From the NCBI GenBank assembly GCA_003511885.1, contig DOIX01000263.1, positions 1 through 19,802 on the forward strand: a stretch of DNA of 19,802 nucleotides, in the 5' to 3' direction. Origin of the DNA: Cyanobacteria bacterium UBA11153. GTDB lineage: Bacteria > Cyanobacteriota > Cyanobacteriia > Cyanobacteriales > Coleofasciculaceae. Numbering within the stretch: the stretch's first letter is position 1; each line of letters starts with the position of its first letter. Positions 7,751-16,472 of the stretch are shown one piece after another. Position numbers and translations under genes: made by a program. The notes beneath the pieces are model-generated. The model had not been told where the DNA came from. It searched no databases and saw only the letters and a program-made list of their open reading frames with translations.

Positions 7751-7777
7751 TTAATACCAATTTCCTGAAATAGCCCT
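7751..7777 (-). repeat. Copy of the MITE-like terminus
   Basis: TTAATACCAATTTCCT and the following bases match the reverse complement of 5624-5650 at 25 of 27 positions. It therefore sits in inverted orientation on the far side of the second GH9 gene. Confidence 0.75.
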
Positions 7778-7794
7778 ATTACCGCAATTAGCTA

Positions 7795-9090
7795 TTAACT
7801 GTCTGGAAATGTTTCACAGAGGAGTTTATAATACATTGCTGTGTGATGTTGCCAGAAGAAATCATCGGGATTTTGCGGATTATCTCCTGGAGTTCCTAAT
7901 AGAGTAATGGGTATGCCACAACCTGTATAATTTAGGGTTGGTAAAATCTTATCTTTAAGTTTATATTTGGGAAGTTTTTCGAGTTTTTCTTCTATTTTAT
8001 CCTTGAGTTGTTTTAGTTGTTCAAAATCGTCTGTGAGATTCTCAAGTTTTTCCTTCAACTCAGTTAGTGGGTTAGGGGCACTGGGATCTTTTAATAACTG
8101 AATGGTGAAGGGAACTTGGGGAACCCAGTCGCAACTGTTGGTAACGCGAAAAGCCATACCTTGATTGCTTGCGATTGCGTCGAAATCATATCCGTAGTAA
8201 TCGTTACCGGGTTTGGGCTGGGCAAAAATATAGGTTTTGTAGGTTAAGTCCTTGACTTTAACACGTTTTGTATACTGAAGTAAGGAACGACAAAGTGTGG
8301 CTAATGCTGCACCTTGACTGTGCCCGGTAATAAAAAATTGAGTTGCTCCTTTAGCCGCGTAATCGTTTATTTTATCGATTACATCTAATATTAATGTTGC
8401 CAAACCTAGAGTAAATCCAACATGGACTCCAGCACGAGCATCTTCTGCCAATTGATAAGAAAAGTCGCCAATTTTTAGATCTATGCTACCTTTGGCAGGA
8501 ATCATCACAGCGAGGATATCTTCAACAATACTAGGTTTAGTAGTAACTGTACCCCGAAAAGCCAAAGCATATTGTCCCGTCACTTCAGTATTTTTCCAAA
8601 GTTCCCAAACATTATCCAATATAGATTCGTTGGAGCGATAGATTTTTTGCCAATTAGAAGGTAAAGGTACTGGTGGAAGAGGCGGTACTGTATTGGGTGG
8701 GGTAGGTTGTAATTGTCCATTTAATTCGCTACATATTCCCAACATCGCTTTAGCTTCTGCTAGATTAAAGCCGGGACTTAATTGAGTAATGTTAATCGTC
8801 ATTTGAGTATCTCGATTTTTCACATTCCACAAAATAGAATCTTCGGTACTAGCAATTAGCTTGCTATCCTGAAAAACTTTAAAAAAGATGTCTGGTTCCC
8901 TGTCTAAGAAGATATCTTGAAAATCAGTATCATCAAACTCGATGTTAAACTTACCTTTTCCATCAGTGGTGGTGGTGTCGAGGAAGTCGTTACGCATTAA
9001 ATCTTTATCCCAGGCTTCTACCCGAAGCCCGGAAACGCGACGATCATTTTTGTTATCGATAATTTGACCTACGATCCGAAATTTTGCCAT
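7795..9090 (-). CDS. Class 3 lipase with N-terminal transthyretin-like domain
   Basis: Alpha/beta-hydrolase of the lipase class 3 family, expected to cleave acylglycerol or other ester bonds; the substrate cannot be read from sequence. Residues 1-100 form a beta-sandwich of transthyretin/carboxypeptidase-regulatory type (VGQIIDNKNDRRVSGLRVEAWD, TTDGKGKFNIEF). A Pro-rich linker (128-145) leads to the hydrolase domain. GHSQG at 256-260 contains nucleophile Ser258, D321 in NSCDWVPQVPF is the likely catalytic aspartate, and His415 or His416 in QHHTAMYYKLL is the likely catalytic histidine. A charged Lys/Glu/Leu-rich segment, about 343-378, between the Asp and His looks like a coiled-coil insertion. 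There is no signal peptide, so it is probably cytoplasmic or exported by another route. AGGA lies about 7 bases before the ATG. It converges on the second GH9 gene; no functional link is visible. Confidence 0.88.
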   Translation of the reverse strand: MAKFRIVGQIIDNKNDRRVSGLRVEAWDKDLMRNDFLDTTTTDGKGKFNIEFDDTDFQDIFLDREPDIFFKVFQDSKLIASTEDSILWNVKNRDTQMTINITQLSPGFNLAEAKAMLGICSELNGQLQPTPPNTVPPLPPVPLPSNWQKIYRSNESILDNVWELWKNTEVTGQYALAFRGTVTTKPSIVEDILAVMIPAKGSIDLKIGDFSYQLAEDARAGVHVGFTLGLATLILDVIDKINDYAAKGATQFFITGHSQGAALATLCRSLLQYTKRVKVKDLTYKTYIFAQPKPGNDYYGYDFDAIASNQGMAFRVTNSCDWVPQVPFTIQLLKDPSAPNPLTELKEKLENLTDDFEQLKQLKDKIEEKLEKLPKYKLKDKILPTLNYTGCGIPITLLGTPGDNPQNPDDFFWQHHTAMYYKLLCETFPDS

Positions 9091-9244
9091 ATAATTATCC
9101 TAATTTTCTAGATTGTTACCATTAAGAGGGTGACAGAATATCCCAGGATATTGTTCCTCAAGAGTTTCCCTGATTATTGTCACCTGCTACCAGGCTGCTA
9201 TCTTTGTACTTCTCAGTTTTATTATAGTCAGGACTTACGCAAAA

Positions 9245-9356
9245 CCCCCAGCGAGCCTTACCCCCAGCGAGCCTTACCCCCAGCGAGCCTTACCCCCAGC
9301 GAGCCTTACCCCCAGCGAGCTTTACCCCCAGCGAGCTTTACCCCCAGCGAGCAAGA
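9245..9356 (+). repeat. 16-base tandem array, six copies plus a partial
   Basis: Six head-to-tail copies of CCCCCAGCGAGCCTTA run from 9245 to 9340 (the last two read CTTTA). A seventh unit has a changed end and merges into the 24-base palindrome at 9346-9369. The shared AGCGAGC core suggests that the array grew by tandem duplication from the edge of that palindrome. Confidence 0.95.
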
Positions 9357-9369
9357 TGCTCGCACTACA
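9346..9369 (-). repeat. 24-base palindromic repeat, copy 2
   Basis: Exact reverse complement of 2961-2984; its core is GCGAGCAAGATGCTCGC (9347-9363, one base offset). It lies at the end of the 16-base array. Confidence 0.85.
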
Positions 9370-9453
9370 ACATATAGAGGATAATTAACTGTCATAAAAC
9401 TATTGGTAATATGAGTGTCTTGCTCGTGCTGAGAAAATGCGTAAATCCCTTTT

Positions 9454-9807
9454 CTAATCTAAAACACCACAATAGGGACACTCACCCGAACTTTCGGGGT
9501 AATAATAACTTCCACAATGGTTGGGGCATAAAACAGGCTCTCCATGAGGCTTATAAGGACCATAACCCATGCGCAGGTTATAGATGCTCGCCGCCTCTTC
9601 GTAAGTTACAGCTTCAAACTTGTGGATACACTCTGCCTTGTCTGAAATATCACCTGTTGATTTGAACCTCAAAATATGTTCGCTTGTGCCAAAACTGATA
9701 GCCACCCCGTTATCCGTTATTTCCTTCCAAACCTCCCACTGTTTGACGTTTTGGTAGAATGCTTTATTAGGCATATATAAAGATATTCCAAAAACATGAT
9801 TGTACAT
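9454..9807 (-). CDS. Small protein with C-terminal zinc ribbon, unknown function (117 aa)
   Basis: I do not recognise the family. The last 25 residues contain two Cys pairs in zinc-ribbon spacing (CPNHC, then CPYCG after about 13 residues), with further aromatic residues, so the end probably binds one zinc ion. The preceding part (KQWEVWKEITDNGVAISFG, HKFEAVTYEEAASIYNLRMG) looks like a compact mixed alpha/beta domain without a signal or membrane segment. ATG 9807 is chosen, although GGAG directly abuts it, which is poor spacing. The open frame extends upstream to a TTG at 9897, but that start lies within an AAAACTC tandem repeat and encodes low-complexity sequence, so I reject it. The gene is divergent from uvrB, with about 120 bases between them. 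Confidence 0.55.
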   Translation of the reverse strand: MYNHVFGISLYMPNKAFYQNVKQWEVWKEITDNGVAISFGTSEHILRFKSTGDISDKAECIHKFEAVTYEEAASIYNLRMGYGPYKPHGEPVLCPNHCGSYYYPESSGECPYCGVLD

Positions 9808-9881
9808 CTCCAATTCAAGTATCAGTATATTGTTATTACCAAATGCAACAAAATTTGATAAAATAGAATAGATCTTTACTA

Positions 9882-9905
9882 AAAACTCAAAACTCAAAAC
9901 TCAAA
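9882..9905 (+). repeat. Heptamer repeat AAAACTC before uvrB
   Basis: Three tandem copies of AAAACTC lie directly upstream of uvrB, ending 24 bases before its ATG. The unit length matches the heptamer arrays elsewhere in the window. Confidence 0.85.
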
Positions 9906-9928
9906 AGATTCCTCCCCATTCCCAAATT

Positions 9929-11926
9929 ATGACACAATTCCATCTCCAAGCCCCCTTCAAACCCACAGGGGATCAACCCCACGCGATCGCAAAACTGACG
10001 GGATCGGTTAAATCTGGTAATCGTTTCCAAACCCTACTAGGGGCGACAGGTACAGGCAAAACATTTTCCATCGCCTCTGTTATCGAAAAAATCGGCAAAC
10101 CTACCCTAGTTTTAGCCCATAATAAAACCTTAGCTGCCCAACTATGTAACGAATTACGAGAGTTTTTTCCTCATAATGCAGTTGAATATTTTATCTCTTA
10201 CTACGATTACTACCAACCAGAAGCTTATATCCCCGTTACTGACACTTATATCGAAAAAACAGCAGCCATTAACGATGAAATCGATATGCTGCGCCATTCC
10301 GCCACGCGATCGCTATTTGAAAAGCGGGATGTAATTGTGGTAGCCTCGATTAGCTGTATCTATGGCTTAGGTATCCCTTCAGAATATCTGAAAGCCGCCA
10401 TTCCTTTACGAGTTGGTGAGGAAACTAATCAGCGCCAACTATTGCGAGATTTAGTCTCAATTCAGTACAGTCGTAACGATCTAGATTTGGGACGGAGTAA
10501 GTTTCGCGTTAAAGGGGATGTTTTGGAAATTGGACCTGCTTATGAAGATAGAATTATTCGGGTAGAATTCTTTGGCGATGAAATTGAAGCTATTTACTAT
10601 GTAGATCCGGTGAATGGTAAAATTATCCAAAATTTCGATAGTTTAAATATCTATCCCGCACGCCACTTTGTCACTCCCAATGACCGATTTGAAGAAGCTT
10701 GTCAAGAGATTGAAACAGAAATTAAAACCCGTTTAGCTGAATTAGAGAAAGCAGGAAAATTAGTAGAAGCCCAACGTTTAGCCCAGCGCACTCGTTACGA
10801 TCTAGAAATGTTACGAGAAGTGGGTTATTGTAATGGAGTGGAAAATTATTCTCGTCATTTAGCTGGACGGAAACCAGGGGAACCTCCGGAATGTTTAATA
10901 GATTATTTTCCTAAAGATTGGCTATTAGTCATTGATGAATCTCACGTTACTGTTCCGCAAATTAGGGCAATGTATAATGGAGACCAATCTAGAAAACAAG
11001 TTTTAATCGAACATGGCTTTAGATTACCGAGCGCAGCCGATAATCGCCCTTTGAAAGCCGAAGAATTTTGGGCAAAAGTCAATCAATGTATTTTTGTTTC
11101 CGCTACACCTGGGGATTGGGAATTAGCACAATCAGAAGACCGAATTATCGAACAAGTAATTCGTCCCACAGGAGTCATAGATCCAGAAATATTTGTCCGC
11201 CCCACCACCGGACAAATTGACGATTTACTAGGTGAAATTAAAGCCAGAGTACCTAAAGGAGAACGAACATTAGTTACCACCCTCACAAAGCGGATGGCAG
11301 AAGACTTAACCCAATACTTACAAGAAAGAGGAATAGAAGTACGTTACCTCCATTCCGAGATTCAATCTATTGAAAGAATTGAAATATTACAAGATTTACA
11401 GGAAGGTAAATTTGATGTCTTAATCGGCGTAAACTTATTGCGGGAAGGATTAGATTTACCACAAGTATCTTTAGTAGCCATCTTAGATGCCGACAAAGAA
11501 GGATTTTTAAGGGCAGAAAGATCCCTAATTCAAACCATTGGTAGGGCAGCACGTCATGTGCGAGGACAAGCAATTCTATATGGAGATAATTTAACTGATA
11601 GCATGAAAAAAGCCATCGACGAAACCGAAAGACGGCGGGGAATTCAAATAGCTTATAATAAAATCCACGGAATTACACCTCAACCTGTTATCAAGAAATC
11701 TAGTAACGCCATATTAGCCTTCTTAGACGTATCGCGAAGATTGAATGCTCAACAGTTAGAAGAGGTTTATACCCAGGCTGATGACTTATCCTTAGAAGAT
11801 ATTCCAGAATTAATTAGCCAACTAGAAGCACAGATGAAAGAAGCCGCCAAAAAGCTAGAATTTGAAGAGGCAGCCAAATTTCGCGATCGCATTAAGAAAT
11901 TGCGGGATAAATTAGTTGGTAATTGA
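9929..11926 (+). CDS. uvrB: UvrABC excinuclease subunit B
   Basis: Damage-recognition helicase of nucleotide excision repair. UvrA loads it at lesions, its beta-hairpin inserts between the strands, and it recruits UvrC for dual incision. It is 665 residues, close to the usual length. Walker A GATGTGKT is at 38-45, the hairpin [16 protein letters not shown] starts at 87, DESH is at 336-339, SATP at 391-394 and helicase motif [10 protein letters not shown] at 535-542. A C-terminal UVR domain (about 632-662, [18 protein letters not shown]) interacts with UvrA and UvrC. The start ATG opens [20 protein letters not shown], typical for the family. No strong Shine-Dalgarno precedes it. TAGAAT at 9864-9869 is a possible -10 box without a good -35, and I see no SOS box. 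It stands alone, followed by a 1 kb repeat region. Confidence 0.98.
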   Translation: MTQFHLQAPFKPTGDQPHAIAKLTGSVKSGNRFQTLLGATGTGKTFSIASVIEKIGKPTLVLAHNKTLAAQLCNELREFFPHNAVEYFISYYDYYQPEAYIPVTDTYIEKTAAINDEIDMLRHSATRSLFEKRDVIVVASISCIYGLGIPSEYLKAAIPLRVGEETNQRQLLRDLVSIQYSRNDLDLGRSKFRVKGDVLEIGPAYEDRIIRVEFFGDEIEAIYYVDPVNGKIIQNFDSLNIYPARHFVTPNDRFEEACQEIETEIKTRLAELEKAGKLVEAQRLAQRTRYDLEMLREVGYCNGVENYSRHLAGRKPGEPPECLIDYFPKDWLLVIDESHVTVPQIRAMYNGDQSRKQVLIEHGFRLPSAADNRPLKAEEFWAKVNQCIFVSATPGDWELAQSEDRIIEQVIRPTGVIDPEIFVRPTTGQIDDLLGEIKARVPKGERTLVTTLTKRMAEDLTQYLQERGIEVRYLHSEIQSIERIEILQDLQEGKFDVLIGVNLLREGLDLPQVSLVAILDADKEGFLRAERSLIQTIGRAARHVRGQAILYGDNLTDSMKKAIDETERRRGIQIAYNKIHGITPQPVIKKSSNAILAFLDVSRRLNAQQLEEVYTQADDLSLEDIPELISQLEAQMKEAAKKLEFEEAAKFRDRIKKLRDKLVGN

Positions 11927-11949
11927 GGTTATTCATCTTATATACCGAA

Positions 11950-11980
11950 GATAGCTTCCCTTGCCTTCGACATCGCGAAT
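11950..11980 (+). repeat. GATAGCTTC...CATCGC dispersed element, spacer copy
   Basis: This segment matches 17131-17157, inside lptA, at 24 of 27 positions. Such GATAGCTTCGC...GCCTTCGGCATCGC elements resemble the HIP1-related palindromic repeats of cyanobacterial spacers. Confidence 0.65.
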
Positions 11981-11983
11981 TAG

Positions 11984-12161
11984 ATATACATTCACAATTA
12001 ATCTTGTAGGGGCGTTAGCGTTAGCGGAGCGTGGCGTTAGCCTAGCATTCCGGCGCTAACCTTTGCATATAACCCGAATATTTGTATCGGAATGCTTCGC
12101 CCTGCCCGACGATAACAATAACCTATCGGAATACTTCGCCCTGCCTGATGATAACAATAAC
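11984..12161 (+). repeat. Long direct repeat, copy 1
   Basis: From 12004 the sequence TTGTAGGGGCGTTAGCGTTA onward matches copy 2 (from 12411) almost base for base for about 150 bases. It includes CGGAATGCTTCGCCC and GATAACAATAACCTATC. Weaker similarity extends upstream to about 11984. Confidence 0.9.
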
Positions 12162-12238
12162 AAAACATCGCGTTATCAATATGTTATTTTAATCTTATCG
12201 CGAGGGGCAGGGTTATTTTCATGTTATCGGTGGAGGTA

Positions 12239-12305
12239 GGGTGAAGCATTCGGATATAAATGTTATTGGTTTTCCTTGTTATCATATCGCCCGAATGCTT
12301 CACCC
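12239..12305. repeat. Hairpin with perfect 15-bp stem
   Basis: GGGTGAAGCATTCGG (12239-12253) is the exact reverse complement of CCGAATGCTTCACCC (12291-12305), with 37 bases between them. ATAT on each side of the loop can extend the stem past a small bulge. The arms resemble the CGGAATGCTTCGCCC motif of the flanking direct repeats. It could fold in any transcript that reads through from uvrB. Confidence 0.8.
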
Positions 12306-12390
12306 CTACAGTATTGGTGGGTGATTGATTGATTATTTGCGGGTGATTGGTGGGTGATTGATTGGTTAATTGGTGCGCGATCGCACGATC

Positions 12391-12583
12391 AATATATATT
12401 ACAATCAATGTTGTAGGGGCGTTAGCGTTAGCGGAGCGTGGCGTTAGCCTAGCTCTGCGTTAGCCTAGCATTCCGGCGCTAACCTTGGCATATAACCCGA
12501 ATATTTGTATCGGAATGCTTCGCCCTACCCCCGGCGATAACAATAACCTATCAGAATACTTCGCCCTGCCCGACGATAACTAA
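12391..12583 (+). repeat. Long direct repeat, copy 2
   Basis: Second copy of the 11984-12161 repeat in the same orientation. It differs by a 16-base tandem duplication (TCTGCGTTAGCCTAGC, 12454-12469), a few substitutions, and a short insertion in the CCTACCCCCGGCG stretch. Confidence 0.9.
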
Positions 12584-12613
12584 CACCCCTACATTATTTC
12601 TGGTTTACCTGTA

Positions 12614-12651
12614 ACCTCTAACCCTTTACCTCTAACCCTTTACCTCTAACC
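12614..12651 (+). repeat. 14-base tandem repeat (ACCTCTAACCCTTT)
   Basis: Two full copies and one partial copy of ACCTCTAACCCTTT. This is a short array of no evident function at the right edge of the composite repeat region. Confidence 0.9.
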
Positions 12652-12696
12652 TATATCCAAAGGGAGATCCTTTCACAGCGTACACCATCAGCCATT

Positions 12697-12726
12697 TTGA
12701 CAGAGCATAAAAAATAAGGTTACTGT
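12697..12726 (+). promoter_or_regulatory. Possible topA promoter
   Basis: A perfect -35 box, TTGACA (12697-12702), is followed after 18 bases by a weak -10 box, TACTGT (12721-12726), which keeps the T1, A2 and T6 positions. The resulting leader would be about 215 bases long and include a HIP1 site and a GGAGCTAG tract. Confidence 0.35.
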
Positions 12727-12947
12727 AGAAATTTAAGATTAATCCAAAATCAGATATAAGAGAGAATAGGAAACCTACTGCGATCGCAGCAGGAGCTAGA
12801 GACTAGGAGCTAGAGGCGAGAGGCTGGGGACTAGGGGGAAGCAACTGCTAAAGCGAAATTTCCCCTACTCCCCATTTCCCATTCCCTACTCACTAAGAGG
12901 ATATATCGATTAGACTGTTCAGCTAGGCTGATATTTGTAGAATACCC

Positions 12948-15614
12948 ATGACAACCCTCGTCATCGTCGAATCTCCCACCAAAGCACGCACCATCCGCAA
13001 TTTCCTGCCATCAGGTTACCAGGTTGAGGCATCGATGGGTCATGTCCGCGATTTGCCCCAATCGGCTAGCGAAATTCCTGAAGCTGTGAAGGGAGAAAAA
13101 TGGGCGCAATTGGGGGTGAATGTAGATGCTGACTTTGAGCCAATCTATGTTGTCCCCAAGGATAAAAAGAAAATTGTTAAGCAACTTCAAGATGCGCTCA
13201 AAAGTGCTAACGAATTAGTGCTAGCTACTGATGAAGATAGAGAAGGGGAAAGCATAAGTTGGCATTTATTGCAACTACTCAAACCCAAAGTACCCATCAA
13301 ACGGATGGTTTTCCATGAAATTACCAAAGAAGCCATCCGCAATGCCCTGAAAAATTGTCGTAACATTGACGATCAAGTGGTGCGTGCCCAAGAAACGCGG
13401 CGAATTTTAGATCGATTGGTAGGATATACCCTGTCTCCCCTCCTGTGGAAAAAAATATCTTGGGGTTTATCTGCTGGCAGAGTACAATCGGTTGCCGTGA
13501 GATTATTGGTAAATAGAGAAAGGCAACGCCGTGCCTTTCGCCAAGGGAGTTATTGGGATTTAAAGGCAATTCTCGAACAAAGCAAAAGTCCCTTTGAGTC
13601 GAAATTAGTGTCAGTGGCAGGGACAAAAGTTGCCACAGGTAGCGATTTCGATCCCAATACGGGTAATATTATCCAAGGTCGGCATGTACTTCGGCTTAAT
13701 GAAACTCAAGCGAGAGAGTTAGTTACCCGTCTTACCAATAAACCATGGACGGTAACTCAAATTGACGAACGTCCCGTTACCCGCAAACCATCCCCTCCCT
13801 TTACCACTTCTACCCTGCAACAGGAAGCCAACCGCAAATTGCGTTTATCAGCAAGGGATACGATGCGGACAGCCCAAAGTTTGTACGAACAGGGTTATAT
13901 TACTTACATGCGGACAGATTCGGTACATTTATCCGATCAGGCGATCGCAGCCGCACGGACATGTGTCGAACAAATGTATGGTTCCCAATACCTCAGCCCC
14001 AAGCCCCGGCAATACACTACCAAAGCCAAAGGCGCACAAGAAGCCCACGAAGCCATTCGCCCAGCCGGAAACACTTTCCGTACCCCCAAAGATACCAACC
14101 TCGAAGGCAGAGAATTACAAGTCTACGATTTAATTTGGAAGCGTACCGTCGCTTGCCAGATGGCAGATGCCAGACAAACCCAAATTACGGTAGATTTGCA
14201 AGTAGAAGATGCCGGATTCCGTTCTACAGGCAAACGGATTGATTTTCCTGGCTATCTCCGAGCTTATGTGGAAGGTTCTGACGATCCTGACGCAGCATTA
14301 GAAGATCGAGAAGTGATTTTACCACCAATGAAAGTGGGAGATCGTCCCAAATGCCAAAAATTAGAAGCAATTGGTCATGAAACCCAACCTCCCGCCCGTT
14401 ATACTGAAGCTTCCCTAGTCAAAACTTTAGAAAGTGAAGGGATTGGTCGTCCCAGTACTTATGCCAGTATCATTGGCACAATTGTCGATCGCGGTTATGC
14501 CCAACAAACCAAAAATGCCCTCATTCCCACCTTTACCGCTTTCGCCGTTACCAGTCTCCTCGAAAAACACTTTCCCGACTTAGTAAACACCGGATTCACC
14601 GCCAAAATGGAACAAACCCTAGATGAAATTTCCACAGGCGAAGCTGCATGGCTGCCCTACCTGCGCGAATTCTATCTCGGTGAAAAAGGCTTAGACAATC
14701 AAGTCAAACAAAGAGAAAGCCAAATTAACACCATCGAAGCCCGTACCATTGAACTAGAAAATCTAGAAGCTAAAGTCCGGATTGGGAAATTTGGGGCTTA
14801 TGTGGAATTGAATAATGGTGAAGAAATATTAACCGCTTCCCTACCTCAAGATGTAACTCCCGCTGAACTTAATGATGGACAAGTCGAAATCCTCCTCAAA
14901 CAGAAAACCGAAGGACCAGATACATTAGGCATCCACCCAGAAACAGGAGAACCCATTTTTATCTTAAACGGTACTTACGGTCCTTACGTTCAATTAGGCG
15001 AATTAACCGAAGAGAATAAAAAACCCAAACGCGCCTCCTTACCCAAAGGTGTTAATATCAGCGATGTTACCCTGGAAATGGCAGTCGGACTTCTGACATT
15101 ACCTAGAAAACTGGGTATGCACCCCGATACGGGAGGGAAAATTGCTGCTAGCTTAGGACGTTTTGGCCCTTATGTAGTTCACGATCGAGGTAAAGATGGA
15201 AAAGACTATCGATCGCTCAAAGCTGAAGATAATGTCTTGACAATTACGCTAGAACGTGCATTAGAGTTATTAGCTCAACCCAAAAAAGGACGGAGTAGCA
15301 GTAAAAGTACTGCAAAGGAAGCTTTACGAGAATTGGGCGCTCATCCCGATGATGGGGAACCCGTTAATATTTACAAAGGTCCTTATGGTGAATATATCAA
15401 CCATGGCAAAACTAATGTAGGAATTCCAGAAGATAGCTCCGTAGAAGACATGACTCTGGCAATCGCATTAGATTTGTTAGCAGCTAAAGCATCTACCAAA
15501 AAATCGGGAACGAAAGATAAAAAGTCAGAAAATTCTAGTAGAGGGAAAACGAGTAAAACTACTTCGACTACCAAGAAAACAACGACGAAAAAGACTACGA
15601 AAACTAGCAAGTAA
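12948..15614 (+). CDS. topA: DNA topoisomerase I (type IA)
   Basis: Relaxes negative supercoils by transient cleavage of one strand through a 5'-phosphotyrosine. It is 888 residues. The N-terminal Toprim domain begins at [10 protein letters not shown] (4-13) and contains the metal-binding DEDREGE at 95-101. The catalytic tyrosine is Y320 in YITYMRTDS, essentially the same position as in E. coli (Y319). GIGRPSTYA lies at 498-506. In place of the tetracysteine zinc fingers of E. coli, the C-terminus has about four Topo C-terminal repeats: [11 protein letters not shown] near 611, [10 protein letters not shown] near 674, LGRFGPYVV near 736 and KGPYGEYI near 810. A disordered Lys/Thr/Ser tail (851-888) follows and probably adds DNA affinity. 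A CAATCGGTT-type GC skew or other transfer sign is absent. It is convergent with the PEP-CTERM gene. Confidence 0.98.
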   Translation: MTTLVIVESPTKARTIRNFLPSGYQVEASMGHVRDLPQSASEIPEAVKGEKWAQLGVNVDADFEPIYVVPKDKKKIVKQLQDALKSANELVLATDEDREGESISWHLLQLLKPKVPIKRMVFHEITKEAIRNALKNCRNIDDQVVRAQETRRILDRLVGYTLSPLLWKKISWGLSAGRVQSVAVRLLVNRERQRRAFRQGSYWDLKAILEQSKSPFESKLVSVAGTKVATGSDFDPNTGNIIQGRHVLRLNETQARELVTRLTNKPWTVTQIDERPVTRKPSPPFTTSTLQQEANRKLRLSARDTMRTAQSLYEQGYITYMRTDSVHLSDQAIAAARTCVEQMYGSQYLSPKPRQYTTKAKGAQEAHEAIRPAGNTFRTPKDTNLEGRELQVYDLIWKRTVACQMADARQTQITVDLQVEDAGFRSTGKRIDFPGYLRAYVEGSDDPDAALEDREVILPPMKVGDRPKCQKLEAIGHETQPPARYTEASLVKTLESEGIGRPSTYASIIGTIVDRGYAQQTKNALIPTFTAFAVTSLLEKHFPDLVNTGFTAKMEQTLDEISTGEAAWLPYLREFYLGEKGLDNQVKQRESQINTIEARTIELENLEAKVRIGKFGAYVELNNGEEILTASLPQDVTPAELNDGQVEILLKQKTEGPDTLGIHPETGEPIFILNGTYGPYVQLGELTEENKKPKRASLPKGVNISDVTLEMAVGLLTLPRKLGMHPDTGGKIAASLGRFGPYVVHDRGKDGKDYRSLKAEDNVLTITLERALELLAQPKKGRSSSKSTAKEALRELGAHPDDGEPVNIYKGPYGEYINHGKTNVGIPEDSSVEDMTLAIALDLLAAKASTKKSGTKDKKSENSSRGKTSKTTSTTKKTTTKKTTKTSK

Positions 15615-15689
15615 TTCTTGTTGGAGTTAAGAAAAAATATGACAACGCTTTCCCTAGCAGTGAGGTACTCCAAAAACCACATATAGCGA

Positions 15690-15787
15690 GGGAGTAGGGG
15701 CTAGGGGATGGGGGATAGGGAAGAAAGTCGTAAAATCCAATGGTTTCAGGGATTTAGAATGCCTTAACCGTCCTGGAGGTTGCTATA
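15690..15787 (+). repeat. Dispersed 48-base repeat copy B with GGGGCTAG leader
   Basis: The repeat proper is 15740-15787 (ATGGTTTCAGGGATTTAG to GGAGGTTGCTATA). A GTAGGGGCTAGGGGATGGGG tract and GTAAAATCC precede it. Copy C at 16711-16799 has the same order of parts, so the repeated unit there is about 90 bases. Confidence 0.75.
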
Positions 15788-15818
15788 GAAACCCGGTTTA
15801 TTCAATAAACCGGGTTTC
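15788..15818. terminator. Perfect 15-bp palindrome, likely bidirectional terminator
   Basis: GAAACCCGGTTTATT (15788-15802) is the exact reverse complement of 15804-15818, with one central base (in practice a 13-bp stem with a small loop). It lies between the convergent topA and PEP-CTERM genes, about 170 bases after topA and 50 before the end of the other gene. That position fits a shared terminator. The AAACCCGGTTT motif is also a frequent cyanobacterial dispersed palindrome, so its origin may be a repeat. Confidence 0.6.
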
Positions 15819-15866
15819 TATTCTGCACTTAATTGGGACTGAAGATCGCTATTTCAGGCTTTGAAT

Positions 15867-16472
15867 CTAAGCTTGATTCTTTTTGCGACGACTGCTGAGG
15901 GCAATTGTACCAGCAACTAATCCTAAACCTGCCAAAGCAGTTGGTTCGGGCACTGATTTAAACTCAGCAGTAACCTTGAAGTCGTTGAAGTCTACATCAT
16001 TTCGATTCCCTCGATCGTCAAAGGCAATTAGGTAGCTGTTAGCACCTGTCTCTGTGAAAATGGCTTGAAGGGTAGCAGGATTATTTAAGCTAGTTGTTGA
16101 GTATACCTTACCGTTAGGAGTCGAGTCTAGCAGTAAGCTGTAATTTACACCGCTCTTAAAAAGGAAAGAGTTTTCGCAATTACCACTTGGAGAGCTAACT
16201 GTTTTAGGGCAAGAGCCTTTGAAATCAGTCAGTGAGGTGTCAAAAGCCTTTGTTTCTGCGAACAAAACAGTACTTGTCGTGCCATCAAACACAGACAAGG
16301 TTGACTTGAACAAACCTTGAGAGGATATGAAGCCAAAATCAACCAGGGTATCCTTATCAAATTGGATACCGTCGTTACCAAAGGAGAAAGCTTGGGCGGG
16401 GATGGCTGCCAAACCCAAAGAGCTACCAGCGACTAAGCCAATAACAGCAGCAGTTTTTGTAAAATTTATCAT
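15867..16472 (-). CDS. PEP-CTERM sorting domain protein
   Basis: Exported surface or extracellular-matrix protein of 201 residues, unknown in function. A signal peptide occupies 1-28 (KTAAVIGLVAGSSLGLAAIP, cleavage after AQA). The end carries the tripartite PEP-CTERM signal: VPEP at 174-177, a hydrophobic helix (LAGLGLVAGTIAL) and a basic tail SSRRKKNQA. This signal is processed by a cyanobacterial exosortase, which is not in this window. Before it, FDDRGNRNDVDFNDFKV (151-167) is an Asp/Asn-rich, probably calcium-binding loop like that of DUF4114 domains. Two cysteines (C88, C99) could form a disulfide. AGAGG lies about 9 bases before the ATG on the minus strand. No promoter is clear. Confidence 0.9.
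   Translation of the reverse strand: MINFTKTAAVIGLVAGSSLGLAAIPAQAFSFGNDGIQFDKDTLVDFGFISSQGLFKSTLSVFDGTTSTVLFAETKAFDTSLTDFKGSCPKTVSSPSGNCENSFLFKSGVNYSLLLDSTPNGKVYSTTSLNNPATLQAIFTETGANSYLIAFDDRGNRNDVDFNDFKVTAEFKSVPEPTALAGLGLVAGTIALSSRRKKNQA

Larger units (their letters stand above)
7467..7794. other. Convergent spacer after second GH9 gene
   Basis: 328 bases between the converging GH9 and lipase genes. It begins in a GGGGCT repeat, then holds one copy of the dispersed 48-base repeat (7567-7614). A purine-rich GAGGGGGAGCAGGGGAGAAGG tract follows near 7679-7699, then a copy of the MITE terminus (7751-7777). No hairpin with a T-run that would serve as a clear terminator was found. Confidence 0.75.
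9091..9453. other. Repeat-dominated spacer beside the lipase gene
   Basis: 363 bases with no credible gene. From 9230 it contains a GACTTACGCAAAACCCCC start, the 16-base tandem array and a copy of the 24-base palindrome. The open frame that crosses it (about 9130-9384) simply translates the tandem repeat. Nothing else could be identified. Confidence 0.8.
11927..12947. other. 1 kb repeat-rich region between uvrB and topA
   Basis: No credible gene in 1,021 bases. In order it holds a GATAGCTTC...CATCGCGAAT element (11950-11980), direct repeat copy 1 (11984-12161), and a large hairpin (12239-12305). GGGTGATTGATTG repeats follow (about 12316-12366), then a HIP1 site, direct repeat copy 2 (12391-12583) and a 14-base array (12614-12651). 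The possible topA promoter comes next, then a GGAGCTAGAGACTAGG tract (12789-12836). The minus-strand open frame at 12184-12408 translates the repeats only. Confidence 0.85.

Noticed and set aside
9245..9356. CRISPR array
   Set aside because: The units are contiguous with no spacers; it is a simple tandem array. The same holds for 3001-3060 and 18290-18345.
9130..9384. Plus-strand open frame of 84 codons with SEPYPQRALPPAS-type repeats
   Set aside because: It only translates the 16-base tandem array and palindrome; no ribosome binding site and no family resemblance.
9808..9897. TTG start giving a 147-residue zinc-ribbon protein
   Set aside because: The start lies in the AAAACTC heptamer repeat and the added residues look non-coding.
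12184..12408. Minus-strand open frame of 74 codons between uvrB and topA
   Set aside because: It reads through the GATTGATTG repeats and hairpin; composition is that of the repeats.
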